Origin: Gnomoniopsis sp. IMI 355080
Lineage: Eukaryota; Ascomycota; Sordariomycetes; Diaporthales; Gnomoniaceae
Assembly: GCA_027946555.1 (NCBI GenBank)
Contig: JAPEVC010000034.1
Location: forward strand, 62,001-126,000
Direction of reading: 5' to 3'
DNA length: 64,000 bases
In this document: positions 22,783 through 35,617 of the stretch, piece by piece
Position numbering within the stretch: the first letter of the stretch is position 1
Layout: every line of letters begins with the position of its first letter
Translations under genes and position numbers: made by a program
Notes under the pieces: model-generated
The model's input: only the letters and a program-made list of their open reading frames with translations
What the model was told of the DNA's origin: nothing
Databases searched by the model: none

Positions 22783-23580
22783 TCATGAAGCCATAGCCGA
22801 CACTGGGTTGATCTCCACACCATACTTCTCCTTGAGACGCTCCCGCCGTCGCTCTTCGTATCCGGGTGGTTGGATACCTGTGCATGTTAGCCTGTGGGAT
22901 GGGGATTATTGATAAACGAGCGGGCCAGTACATACCCCGACCCTCACCAATGTTTCCCAGCGTCTCCTCAATCGGCCGCCTCCTGTTCCTTCGCAAATGC
23001 TCTTTCCGCTCAAATTCATCCATGCCCTCTATTTCGGGCTTCTTTCCCCGTAAGCTGCCACCTGTGTACTCGAAGACGGCCAGGACGACGGATGTGAAGG
23101 CACCGTAACCCAGGATCGCGGGCATGCGTCCACCTGTGGAGCGTTGTCAGTCTCATCCCCGTGCAGAAACGGTACCCATGCGAAGATACGTACTCCTTAT
23201 GCCCAGTAGAGAACCGGCAAAGAAACCGCCAATAGCGGAGTTGTAGTGGTCATTCTTCTCTCGAAGGTTGGCAGATGCGTTCTTTACGAACTCGAAAGTT
23301 CCGCCGACGGCAGCTAGATAGCAGCGAAAGAAGAGCGAGGTTAGCAAGCTGCTGGACGAGATCGATTGACTGGCAAGGTAAGCATGAAGGGCGTACTGAA
23401 TGTGAGGACCATGCCGCCGCTCCGGGTAAATACACCCAATGCGCCGACATTCTCCCTCCTGGTCGCATTCTTGATGCTGGCCGCGAACAGACCAGCAGCA
23501 CCGGTGATCATGGCGCCCTGTATTCCGGCCTTGATAGCATCTACGGGGTGGTAGGGTTCATCGTCACCGTGGGGCGCCAT
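22783..23580 (-). CDS. mitochondrial complex I subunit, NDUFA11/B14.7-like (fungal 21.3-kDa subunit)
   Basis: Accessory membrane-arm subunit of NADH:ubiquinone oxidoreductase in the mitochondrial inner membrane. Four exons: 23580-23397, 23313-23194, 23133-22936 and 22877-22783 (introns 83, 60 and 58 nt), giving 198 aa. It has a short N-terminus (HPVDAIKAGIQGAMITGAAG), Tim17-like glycine-rich TM helices across about 20-130 (AIGGFFAGSLLGIRSGRMP, LGYGAFTSVVLAVFEYTGG), then a charged C-terminal tail (PIEETLGNIGEGRG joined to IQPPGYEERRRERLKEKYG). There is no cleavable presequence. Start at the ATG with A at -3. Divergent from the deubiquitinase gene. Confidence 0.88.
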
Positions 23581-24529
23581 CTTCGGTGGGTTCTCGGGCA
23601 GGGCGCGGGCTGTTGGAGGGATCAATTGGCTCGGTTGTACCTTGAGGGTGGTGGGATGGCTTCGGATTCATCGAGTTGAAGTTGGAAACCAGTCGTCTCC
23701 GATTGGAGGTGGAGCTTGGGCGGCCTGCTTACCTAAGTCTCTTCTTCTCGCTTAGTCATGCTCTCGCTGCGGCTCGGAGGCTCTGAAGCTGCAGGGATTG
23801 TCCCAACTTCGGCCGTAACGGTTGACGATTTACTAAAGTAGCTCACTTTGATCCCAGATGTTGATTTTCCACTATCAACACTCTGTTCACGACAAACAGG
23901 TGGTATATGCACTAATTCCTGAGTTGTTGCGAATGTCAGCTTGGGGCATCGGAATCTCATCGACAGGCAAACCAAAGCAGCCTCCCGAACTCTAGGCCGA
24001 GTTGCCAGCGCGGCAGGAACGCCTGTGACCTCACTCGCATCACAAGGCGACAAGGCTGCGTCAGCTCATACACATATACATGCACTCTTGCGATTACTGC
24101 CTGTTTCCTGTGTCTGGGTAGTCTTAATTACTTTTTAGACGGCACAGCAGACACTCACACTCCGAATCATTGCAGTCAAACCATCTGACTCTGTCCAGGA
24201 GAGAGGCATTGCTGCCGTTTGAGTGTGCCACGCTGGAGGTAACCTTTACTGTCCGATTGTTGGATCGTCGCTTCTTCTTGAGCTCGATGTGAGCCAACAA
24301 ACAGAATTCGGGACATTGCTTGTGCTCTTGGACCATCATAGCTTGAAGCTTGCCCAGAGACACAGTCAACACAGTGTTCTTTCGCATTGCTGCCGTTCTG
24401 AGGCCCGCATTGAATACTGAGTTTCAGTACTCATATCAATATCCCACGTCACTCTTCTTCATCATCAATTAGTGGACACTGGTACACATCAAAGCACCCA
24501 CTACAGGCAGCCTCGCAACACCAGTCATT
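23581..24529. other. divergent promoter region
   Basis: About 950 bp between the complex I gene (minus) and the deubiquitinase gene (plus). Short frames on both strands look like chance. Confidence 0.5.
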
Positions 24530-27500
24530 ATGGGAGGCGACTTTACAGAACACCATACCCGCTCACAGGGACCACCACCCGAGTACACTGAGATGGCTGC
24601 CGACAACTCGCCACCCGCTCATAAGTGCTCAAACAAGCCTGGTAAGCAGGCGTTTCCTTCGCGTTTCTATTCCTTCCACCTCCACAATCTACGTGATATG
24701 CCAGCTGAATCCATACTCCTTTCATATCGATAAGGGTTACGTCCATCAAAGTATCGGGTTCCACAGCTGATTATGGCTTCTACTACAGGTTTCCTTGCTG
24801 CAGCATGGATCAATAAACTCTACCAGTCTAGCCTCAGCCCATCATTAGCGTGCGACCCGGAGTCTTCTCATAGTCTTCGCAGTCTTCCGACCCAGAGTGT
24901 TCGAGATCAAGGATTACTCGTATGTATCTGTGAGAAATGCAAGAGGACTTTCACCATACAAGTCGAAGCTCCCGGAGGCCGTTGCCGACCCGAGATCGAG
25001 CGCATGCATCACCTTGTTGAGGAGCAATTTGAGCAACCACAAGCCACCGACCAACTTCACCCCATCATCTCCAAAAACACGTCCAGGTGCTCGGCTACGG
25101 TCTGTTCGCTGGCCGTGCATATCGAAGTGTGCGAGCCTCGGCTTGCTAGGAAATGGGAAGCCGAACTCATGGATCGGGAGGCTGTTCAGGCAAGATTGAA
25201 AGAGCTTGTAGCTTCTGATCCCACTAGGTATCAGGATTTGATGTCCACAGACAAGCTCAAGAGGCTTCTACCTGCCTACTATCTGCAAGCTTATCTCAGG
25301 GACGCTCTTGCAGATCCCCCTCCGGAGAAGCCCACGAGAGTGTCGGCCAGGAACAAATTCTTCTCGGTAAATTTCGCGGATTCACTGCAACCTCTCCTCG
25401 ACCTTCTCGGCTTTCAGCGTATTGTCGAAGATGACGAACAGTTTCTGCTACTGCCCTCCGTTGACCCACCGTTGCCATCCATACCCACCACTCCTCATAC
25501 CTCAAGAAGGGCCTGGTTGGAGGTCATCCGAGCTCATCTCTATTGTCTCTTGCTCGATGAGCATCTGCAAGAGCAGCTCACCCAGGACAGTCAGCTCCCG
25601 CCCGCCGCGGATACCAAGGCGTGGCTCACGAAAGTTCTGGATGCAGAATACAACAAGACAACCTATCCCAATTGGACTCAATACCCTGAGGAGGCTTTTG
25701 ATGTTCTTGGTGCTCAAAAAGACATGAGCGAAATTCTTCTCTGGTACGCTGCGATCAGTCAGAACCAAACCAACCCGCCCGGGCGTGAAGCTGTTTTCCA
25801 AGCTGTAACTCAAGTAACCGGCGGCAGGGAGACCCGGTGCGCCCAGCTTGGAGAGTTTCTCGAGGCCGAGCAAATGCATGCAGTCACAGAACTGTCCAAA
25901 AAAGATCCACAAACAACTACGCCGTTATCAAAGGCTTTCAGGACATTCCAGCTACCAGAGACGTGCTCCGATCATCAGCTCGTAGTTGAGTGGAAACGGC
26001 TCATGACTGCGTCACAGTGGGACCGAACTACCAGTCGCACTGCTCGTCATGACCTATTCATCATCGGCAAGACTCGTGACAGCTATGAGCTGATGCAAAC
26101 CGCTGTTACGTTTGACAGCGGCGCGGAAGCAGCAGACTTCTTAGGAGTAGATCTTTCAATGGATCCTGTGCAGATAGTGTACGAAACTGTCGCGAGCGAC
26201 AAAGATGCTTGGTTCGACAAGACAATTGTAGCGGCGGCTGCTCGAGAGTTATCGAAATCCTACGCCAACCACCCGGAGGTGCACCAATTACTCGCATATG
26301 CCACAGATCTCGAGTCGCCACCGGGCGACCCTGCCCATGGCGGGTTACCAACCACTATCACGACCAATATTATTGGCGCTGGCAAAGTTGATGTGACCCT
26401 CCCTGTTGGACTCCAGAACATTCGGAACACTTGTTACCTCAACAGCATTCTCCAGTACTTTTACACGGTCACACCGGTGCGTGATGTCATCCTCAACTGG
26501 GAGGAATACAAATTGGAGCCCACAGAGGCAAACATCAGCAGTCGCCGTCTTGGCGGCAGCGGCTCTGCCTTGGACAAAGGGGAAGCGTTTCTAGCAGCCA
26601 AATTCGTTGAAGAGATGCGCAACTTGTTCACCGAGCTCCAGAACTCGACCGTGAGCTCAGTGAGACCTCAGCAGCGCTTGGCCATCGCTGCTTTGAAGGA
26701 TGCCAACCAGCTGGTCAAAGGCAATGTAGCAGAAAAGGCCGTGCCATTCGTCGGGCCTCTTTTGCCTCCTCCAGAACTACCCCCTCGCCCTTCGCCCAAG
26801 CCTCCAGCCGAGACATCTGAAGCACCAACTGCGCCAACTGTATCAGTAAATGCCGTTGCTGACAACGCGGACACAAATAGTAATGTCAGTTCCGTGACTT
26901 TGGTGGATCAGAAAGATGGCGAAGACAATACTTATGTGGAAATCTCGAATTCTGTTCCTCCAGCTATCCCAGCGAAAGAGCGGTCAGCTCTCGAAGATGA
27001 CGAGAAAGATAGATTCGAGGGAAAGGAGCCTACTACACGTGGAAGATCAGCAACTAGAGATGGTGACTCTGATGTCAATATGACTGGTATGCATGAGGCC
27101 GGTGATGAGTCAGCGATTGAAGACACCCGTTCTATAGAGGAAAAGATCGAGGCTGCCCTTAATGACAAGGCGGTCACCGGAACGGACCAGCAAGATATCG
27201 AGGAAGTCATGGGCAACATACTTGAGCACCTTCATGGGGCCATCAGACCACTCAGTACCGATGAGCATACCGGCAAGCAAACGGATATAATCACGGAGAC
27301 GTTTTACTGGTCGAGCAAAAAATACATTCGGGATCTCGACCTCAAGACGGGCAAAGCAAGCTCTGCATATAGATCCATCCCTGATTTGTCACGTTGGATC
27401 ACAGCATTTCCCGCGAACGAAGGCAAGATAGACTTGTACTCAGCTCTGGACAGCAGTTTCGATCGGGAACACCAGGAAGTGAACGAGGAGACGACAGAGA

Positions 27501-28516
27501 CTTACACCTCGATAACAAAACCGTCTCCCATTCTGCACGTTTACATCCAGCGTAGTCAGAATGTCAATGGTCGACTCGGCAGGAACAACAACGTGGTCGA
27601 GATCCCTGAGGTGCTCTACCTGGACCGGTACATGGACGGAGGTGAGGAGTCGCACGTCTTCAAAGAGCGGCAGCGAAGCTGGGATCTGAAGAGTAGACTA
27701 CGGGCCTTGAACACCCCACCAGCGGTTGTGAACCCGACGAAAAAGGTCATCAGCAAGGGCAAAGATGTTCAGGAGACCGGTTTCGAAGTGATTGATGGCA
27801 ACTTCGATGAGTTCGCTGACGCTGTGATGTCCATTGACTCGACTGGAGAAGGGGACGGTGAGGAGGAATACGTTTCAATTCTCGATGCTGAAACACGAAA
27901 GATGCTGGAAGACCACCAACTCCTACCTTCTCAATTGGAAGGTAATGGCACTTCTAGCGCAGCTGGGTCTCAAGAAGCCACATTGGTCAATTTGGACCAT
28001 CAAGCTTCTAAGCGTGCCCGGGCGAAGGTCGAGGAGGAGAAGGACAAGATCAAGGGCCAACTATCCACCCTATTCAGCGACATGAAGAGCATTGCGTACC
28101 GTCTTCATGCTGTGATATGTCATGGAGGCGGTCTTGGTGGTGGGCACTATTGGGTGTGGATCTTCGACTTCCGGAAACGTGTCTGGAGAAAATACAATGA
28201 TGAGCGGGTAGAGGAGTACAGTGACAGCACGAAAGTCCTAACCGATCTGAACAATAGTCACGATCCATATTACCTGGCGTATGTTCGAGAGGACAAAGTC
28301 AACGAACTCGTCGCTATACCCGAACGCAGTGCGAGCAGCGGCGAAGGTCAAAATGGCGAAAACACCGACCAGGTCGGCACCTCTCGAGACGCAGACCATA
28401 AATCACCTTCTCGAGAGACTTCACACCCTCAAGACAGAATGATGCAATCTCTTGAATTTGACGCGGATGCGGATGACGAACCAGATGTTATGCACGTGGA
28501 GAATCGTGGTGACTAG
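24530..28516 (+). CDS. ubiquitin carboxyl-terminal hydrolase, USP25/Ubp2-like
   Basis: Cysteine deubiquitinase of the USP family. Proposed exons are 24530-24641 and 24789-28516 (intron 147 nt, branch CTGAT), giving 1279 aa; an alternative start is the ATG at 24773 without the first exon. An N-terminal Cys-rich segment (VCICEKCKRTF) is followed by a long helical region (about 150-560). The catalytic Cys box GLQNIRNTCYLNSILQYFY lies near residue 580. A large acidic, low-complexity insertion (about 700-850) splits the domain, and the His box HGGGLGGGHYWVWIFDF lies near 1150, followed by DPYYLAYVR. Catalytic Cys and His are both present. The domain ends close to the stop, with a disordered tail. 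The stop TAG is followed in the same frame by the glutamine-rich reading frame. Confidence 0.9.
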
Positions 28517-28543
28517 CAGTCGGATCACCTCCTGGGTATCTAT

Positions 28544-31358
28544 ATGCCAGAGACCTGGCCGACGAACGGACAACCGACCCCGATCAATATCGTGCAGCTG
28601 GATATGGACCTAGACATGTTAAACTCTGCTTTCCTGCTCCACACAAGCTCTGGTGCCGTCGAAAAGCCTGCGGAATATCGTTGCGATGACTATGCTGCGC
28701 TCCCAACCAAGTCAGAAGAACTCGAGGATCTGAGCATGCTGGACCTACCTCCTGGCTTTGGACAGAATGAACAAGGACATTACGAGAGCAGTTTGGGAAC
28801 CGTGAAGACTGCTCATGCCTATTGGTGTGGCCAATTCCACGGTCCGTCGTTTACACATGATTTTCTCAATAAGGTAGAGAGTCTGGCTCTTCAACAAAGG
28901 ATCAGATCAAATGCTCCTTCGCCGCCCACAAGTCCCAATACTCCCGGTGTTGTCGCCAGCCAAGCCAAGGGCTTTCAAGCAGAGTCTGACGACGCCATGG
29001 ACATGGAAGAATGCGTCGAAGCCCAGGCGTTCTTTACGGGTATGGTCAAGATCTCTAAAGTAGACCTGGATTGTTGTGACGACCCTTTCACTGATTCCTA
29101 CCCGTTTGGTGCCGACGGAGTGTTTCCCTTCAACTTGTTACACTGCTCACCCGTCCGGAATTATACTTCACCTATAGTCGATAAGGCTCCCTCGTCCATT
29201 CAAGTACATATGGCCGACATTTCAAGGACACAACAGACAAGGCCGCAGGATATCATGCAGCAAGAGCCAATGGCGCACATGCAGCAACGTGTCGTGAATC
29301 TTCAGACACTCGCACGAAATTCTGCCTCGTCTGCACTGGAGCTATCTGCAACATCGGCGAGCTTGTTGCAAAATCGCCCATTTCCGGTGGTTAATCCGAC
29401 CCTGGTTGCTGCCAGGATTGATGAGAGAATGGGGCGGGCTCTAATGGATGCACGAGCCGCAGAGGATGTCCTTAGGTTACGAGTGCCGTTTGCAGCGTCA
29501 CAAGACGAGGCTCATACTATGGAACAGCAGGCTGAGGATGCACAGCGACTGGTCCAGGAGCTGGTGACACTGAACCATGATCTTCTCCAGCAGCTGATGC
29601 AGCAGACAGGTGCTATAGTCACATGGCCCGCTCCGGTATCTCAGAGTATGCTCACTATGCAGCATGCTGCACCTGCCCAGCCACAGATGATACGGCAAGA
29701 TCAGATATCCGTGCAGCCTATGGCTCAAGCACAGCCAATGTCACTCGCGGGGCCAATAAACCAGATACAGCAGGCATTGGCACAGACACATCAGTCTTTG
29801 CGACAAATGCACCAAGCTCTTGAGGAAGCGGACCAGTCTGTGTGGGCGCAGCAGCAGGCCTGGGCAAATTTTGCTCCACAACCACAGGGTCTTTGGCACC
29901 AAGGGCCCAGACAGCCACAAGCTCAGGCCCAGCAACATCTGCAAAAGACCCAGCAGCAGGTCTATCTTGAGCAACAGGCCTATGCTCAGCAGCAGACTTG
30001 TCCACAACAGCAGACCTATCCACAACAGCAGGCTTATCCACGACAGCAGATCCATCCTCAGCAACGGGCCTATTCTCAGCAACAGGCCCATCCTCAGCAA
30101 CAGGCCGCTCAGCAGCAGGCTCGGCCGGCCAGGCACGCCCCACAGCCTGTTGGCCATCCACAGCAGCCTCACCACCAAGCAACCCCAGGCCCAACCCAGC
30201 GTGCCGCGGTATTCGGGCAGCTTTTACCGGTTAAGCTTGGCCATGAAGACCACTCCCATTCTTCTACAAGTTTTCCTACTATCAAGCAGGAAGCCGAATC
30301 CCACCAAGACAACGACTCGTTTTTACGTGGGGGCTCTTCGAGATGGAACCGAGCGTTGAAGTATCCACGGGACGAAGTAAACGGCGATGGTTCACAGGAT
30401 GTGCAGCGTTCTCCAAACCCAGCGGAGTCCGACAGTACTTCTCGGTCAGAAAGTCAGTCCCAACGAGATGAAAACAACAGCGCAGTCACCACAGTTCAAC
30501 AACAACGCGCAGTTGTTGGCACAACAAGATCCGGTCTCACCGTACCCTCACCACCTCGCAGACTAGATCCGGCTGTTGAGAGAATGAGTGAAACCGCTCT
30601 GAACCATGTTGTCTCGAGAAATGGCAGGGTTCCTGACACTGGAGGAGAAGCAGCAAGTGGCGCAAAATGATCTGGATCGATGGCGGAATTCGCAGCGACG
30701 CCGCCTCCACGCAAGTCTGCCACCCAGCGCTCAGCCTAGCTCGTCCTCGGTTGCTCACCGGCAGATTAACGCCCGGAACGAACAAATGTCTTCGAACGAT
30801 ATGGGTCTTGTCGCTGGGACGCTGCTCCAGAAACCGGTCCGAACCGAATGGCCGCGTGGCAGGTCGAATGGTCTTGCGCCGAGAAGGGCGAAGCCAAAGA
30901 GCTCAACACCGCAGGAGGAGCACATGCAGTCACTGCAGCGCTCCCATCCCAATACAACACCACCACCACCATCCAGCAGCTCTTCGAGTGTTCTTTCTGC
31001 AAGACTGAAGAGACGGCGGGAACAGCTCGGACAAATACAGCGGGAAGAGAGCTCACCTCCTGACTCCCAGGCCACCCCGCCCTCTCCCTTCGCAGAACTC
31101 ATCGACGAGGCCACTAGAGAAGTCCTCGCCCCCGGACCAGGCCGTTGCGGGATCGTATGCATCTAGAGCGAGCACGGTAACGTACTGGCAATGGGTGAAG
31201 TGGACTACCAGAAGATGGACGAGGAGGCCGCACTGGGCCGCGTCACAGTCGAAGAGATTCATCTTGATGATGACGAGACGGCAGAGGAGTCAGATGAGTT
31301 GACCGCCGCAAATGCGAAGGGTCGTGGAGAAAAGCAGCAGGACGCAGGGGCAAGATGA
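28544..31358 (+). CDS. glutamine-rich low-complexity protein, exon structure uncertain
   Basis: No recognised family. The main exon runs from the ATG at 28544 (or the later ATG at 28603) to at least 30376. It has an N-terminal ordered part with DLPPGFGQNEQGHYESSLG and AHAYWCGQFHGPSFTHDFLN, then long Gln/Ala/Pro-rich stretches (about residues 230-560) with imperfect (H/Y)PQQQA repeats. After 30670 the frame stops, but a coding-like frame shifted by one continues (TLEEKQQVAQNDLDRWRNSQ). A GTAAAC donor at 30377 joined to an acceptor at 30653 (or 30644) restores one frame. A second intron, 31155-31211 (GTATGC...CCAG), then joins the last exon 31212-31358; the total is about 826 aa. Likely nuclear or in RNA granules (inference from composition). 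It starts only 27 nt after the upstream stop. Confidence 0.5.
29930..30125 (+). repeat. imperfect CAG/CAA-rich coding repeats
   Basis: DNA repeats of the type CAGCAGCAGGCCTATCC, diverged between copies, encode (Y/H)PQQQ(A/T) units. The antisense strand is open too, as expected for such repeats. Confidence 0.7.
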
Positions 31359-34300
31359 CCTGACCAGGAGAGAAGCTGGTTTGACATTCATTTGGGTCCA
31401 ATGAATTACCTAGACACATTGTAGTACGCAAAGCAAGCAGGAAATATTCCATCAATCGATGAACTGTATCATGTGATGTGATTGTGCTTTGGCTACGTAA
31501 CTGATGAGGATCTATCTTGTAGACTGGGCACTTGTGGTGCTTTGTTCTGGTATACTTCGTCGGTGTGAGTGCAACAATCGCAATCTTCCAGCATACGTGA
31601 TTTGAGCGCAGAAGTTTTCTGCACATCAGGTATGTTAGTTATGTTGCGCTCTGCCGAAAGCTGAACACTACGATCAGTCAAGAGTCCAAGCTGTCAGCCC
31701 CGGCTGAGTAGGTGCTTAGATAGGCATGGGCCGGGCCCAACATGGTACTCTGGTTTTGCCTTCCTGGCCAGGTACACCTGGGCAGAGCTCTGGCTTGTTA
31801 GCCTCATGACCCTTCGCGACCTGGCCTAAATTGAATGGAATATGACGTATGCCGCTAGAGAATTGCTGTTTCTCGATTGCTTGCAGACGCCAGCGCGAGA
31901 GAGACGGCCGTCTGAGCCAAGGTGTCGTCCCAAGCGCCATTGAATCTGGAGAATGCTAAGCCAAGGCCGCCCAGTACGCTGCCCTAGTTGCATGGCAGTT
32001 GTATCTACCAACGCAAAGCAACTCCTTGGCATTGTTCGAGCGTCTTGTTTAGCAAGAGAAGAGCTCATCACGACGCTTTGGAGTTCCAAATAATTGTCAA
32101 GGCCCTTGAACTTGACGTCGTCGTGCATTGACGGTTCACGGGTGGCTCACGGGTAAGTAGACTAGACTCTTTTGTTTCTCTAATTAAAGCGACCTGGCAG
32201 TCTGTGCGGCGGGCACGATACAAGCTGACGGGCGACTGGGGCAACGTTTAGAAACATGGGGACGAACATGCTGTTACATAGTACTCAATAATTGCACTGC
32301 CTCTCCCCTTCGCCCGGAGGAGGTGTCAATGGCTTGGTGTTGGGATGAAAACAGGCAATTTGGGGGCCAAGGTCCAAGGTCAGGAGAGCCGAACGGCTGG
32401 GTGAAACGGCAGGCGGCTGTTTAGAAGACCCGGTAGACTGGTAGAGACAAGTGTCCGACATTTCTAATCGATCCCCATCAATTAATGGGGATTATAAAGC
32501 AGATCGACGAAACGCGTGGTCTGATGATTTGGCGTCATGCAACAAGACAGGTAAAACTCCTCGGCCTCTTCCTCGCGATACCTAGTTAGCTAGTAGCGAT
32601 AGGCTGCGGCTGGAGATCGTGGGGCTGTGGGAGATCGAGATCGGGTGGGGGTGGGGCTCTCGTTCTTCTTCCATTTTCTAGAAAGAGTAGAGGGCCAAGG
32701 TTGACTAGTTTCTGGCTAAAGGAGAGGCGTCTGGGGTTAGGATCGCGGACCATTCCGCCTAAGGTCCTTTTGAAGCCTGTCACTAAAGAAGGGGGACCTT
32801 GCCCTTGAGCGCTACAGGGAATTTGGGGGGGGATGGTTATGGGTCCTAATAACCGATCCCAGGTTGATCAATCAAGGGTACTACTACGATATCTATCTTT
32901 TTTCTTTTCTGGAAATGGGATAGCGGGCCAAGCTGTCGAGCATGGTACTGCACAGTACATCGTGTCGAATTTCGATGAAGCCTTTGCGCACTAAAAGGCA
33001 ACGCGTGATTCAGGCACAGGAACTTCGATCATTTCTGCCGACGATAATCATGCCACATCGAAAGGCTGTTCATGAACCTTCCCCTGGGACTAGCTACTAT
33101 GGGCAGTGCGCTCGATTCAGCACCGTAGCTAGAGGACCTGCGGCCATTTATGCCAACCCTAGATGACTGCGAAAGACTGTGGGTCAAACTGGAAAATTTT
33201 AGGGCTGTCATGTAGGATGTACATGACTCTGAATATGTCTTGAAAAAGCCTCTGAGTTCACGAAAGTTTATCAGAAGGCGGGTACGATAGATGGCAGGAG
33301 AGCTGACGATTGGAACTTGGAAGCCTGTGTTAGAGGGGGTAGTTTTCCCTTTGAACTGCACACTCAACGCTGCCAGGAGCAAATCCAGAGGCATTGAAAT
33401 TAAGCCTCTTTCAAAGATATCATTCGCTATGGCGATTTGAAGAACAGACTCAAAAGTGAGCGTGTCAGTGTACTGTACATGTGGCTACTAAGGTTCGCCA
33501 GGTCCTTCGTTTCCTTCCAGTCCTGCACTCCAGCAAATGATGTCTCTATGCGGAAGCCTGTAATCGCGCAGAGAATGTGGGTCAAGCTTCCATTACTTAT
33601 CTGGGTAGTCTTGAAAAGTCGTAAATACTCGGGCTGCAGTGAAAAGCATTCATCTTGTTCTGATATGAAGTCCCAACCTCAAGAGCAGTTTCTACAGCAC
33701 GTGCGGAGTAGGTGTCGAGAAATATACGTATATGTCTGGACTCAATCCACATACAGAGTACCTATGTATGATATCCAGAAGTTTGTGGTCTTGTCTGGGA
33801 CGGATATCTGTTAGACCTACCTGACTGTCACACGATACCAAGTAGGTAGCCATGATCCATAAGCAACCATTTGTCAACTACAGCTTCAACTGCCTGAAGC
33901 TTCAATTTCATATTTATTGCAAAGTACGTATCAGCACCTAGCACTGCTCGTGGTTCTGAGGTCAGAATCGAATGTAGAAGACTATGACCCACCCAATCCA
34001 CCCAAAGGGGCCATGCTAGGCTTTCAGCCAGTGTGACTACATACGACTGCCGACGAACTTCGCCATGCCAACGTAGCTATGAGATCAACCTTGGGTCTGT
34101 TTTCAAGCAATGCTATCCACGGCGCCATTCCCCCACTTGGACAAGCGCAAAGATCTGCCGTTGAACGAGATCTTTGGCTGCCTGTAAGGTGAGCCGGCCT
34201 TTTGAAGCGCTACACTGCAGCAGTCCTGTGGTACCCAACTCATTCTACCTGGGTACAATTACCTGGTATGGAGGGCGTCCCTCCTTTCTAGAAGGTTGCA

Positions 34301-35605
34301 CGCATCTCCTCGTCGGATTTATGCTTACCTATGGTTGAAACACGGCGGACCTGCCTCTTCTAGAACACGTCGAGAGCAACGGCGTCGGGAGATCGAAGTC
34401 GAATTTATAAGCAGGGCGTGCGATCGGCCATTGAAAAGGAGATACCCTACTTTTGTCCCATCACCAGCAGCAAGCTCCGCTCTTGTCCCTAGCCTACCAG
34501 CCAGGCCAGCCCTACACATTGTTCCGCAACTTACCGTCCCTCCTTTTCTTGTGATAACCAGGCCTCAAAGTGGGAAAATTAGTGCCGTAGAGCCTCAACT
34601 TGCGCACAAGGTGCCACAAAAAACAACGTAGCATAATTAGGGATGGACCGGGAGTCCTGTCTGTTGCACTAAGCAGAGAAAAGCCGTCCCCACTTACATC
34701 GTGAGACATGGGATCTAGCAGGTCGCAGATTGGGGGTGGTGGAAAGGGTTGCAGCAAGGATGAGAGTACCACCCTAAGCTGGGCTAGGTATAACCTCCCT
34801 GAGGAGCTACGAGGAATGATGCAATTTCGATAAGGCCGGATCTACTAACTATTCTACCGGAAAAAGGACATGAAGTTCGGTACTGGCGCTGGAGGCGTTC
34901 ACGGGTTGGACACCTGCATGGGGGAGAGAGATTCTGGTACATGGAGACAGCTGAACAACTCTAGCAGCCAAGGCAACTCTCCCTCGACTATCATTGATGA
35001 GAACTGGGGCGACTTTGGCGGGCGTACATATCCCCGCGTCGCGTGTTGTTCTAATGCACATGCTTGCAGGCCGGGTTTTTATATGTGGGATGTGTGTGCC
35101 ATGTCGCCGACTCGCCTTGTGGCAAATCAGCGAGGTGACCAAGATGGCTGGCTGGTGTACGCCTACCACGGAAGTCAAATTCCTACTGTGGTGTGAAAAA
35201 AAAAAAAAAAGGATACCCCACAAGCTAGCCTAACACCGCCTGACACGAAGCCCGCTTCCACTTGTTGGATGTCCTGCTTTCGGCGATAGTGATTTCGTTC
35301 TGCACAAAGAGCCACCCAGCGGCTGCGCCCCCCCCAAATCCCTGGGGCAGTCCGTCGATACGCGAAAAGTGACAAGTCGGGAATTGCAGAATCCGGCTGG
35401 GCTGTAAGGATCGTCTTGAGCCAACCTTATTTGCTGCCGCGCTGCCGCATTGGTTAGGTAGCTTATTTTTGTGCAGTACATGGTAACAATGATTTTGTTG
35501 TTCTGCGGCTGTAGCTAAAGAGGAGCGAAGGAAAAGCTCGGGTGGTTCAGCTAACTGCTTCGAGATAAGCAAGAGTTCCAGTGCCCGGGTCAATGCAAAA
35601 TCTAG

Positions 35606-35617
35606 GTACCATGGTAC
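35606..35617. repeat. 12-bp perfect palindrome GTACCATGGTAC
   Basis: Self-complementary over 12 bases. Another member of the GTAC/TACCT-type spacer motifs. Confidence 0.7.

Noticed and set aside
29718..30194. 158-codon minus-strand frame with regular Val/Ala/Asp repeats
   Set aside because: It is the antisense image of the CAG/CAA repeats in the Q-rich gene; no independent start context or splice signal.
31164..31166. Second in-frame TAG with open sequence beyond it, suggesting systematic stop readthrough
   Set aside because: A normal 57-nt intron (31155-31211, GTATGC...CCAG) removes it in phase, so readthrough is not needed here.
33437..33814. 125-codon plus-strand frame
   Set aside because: Composition is not coding-like and there are no flanking splice or promoter signals.
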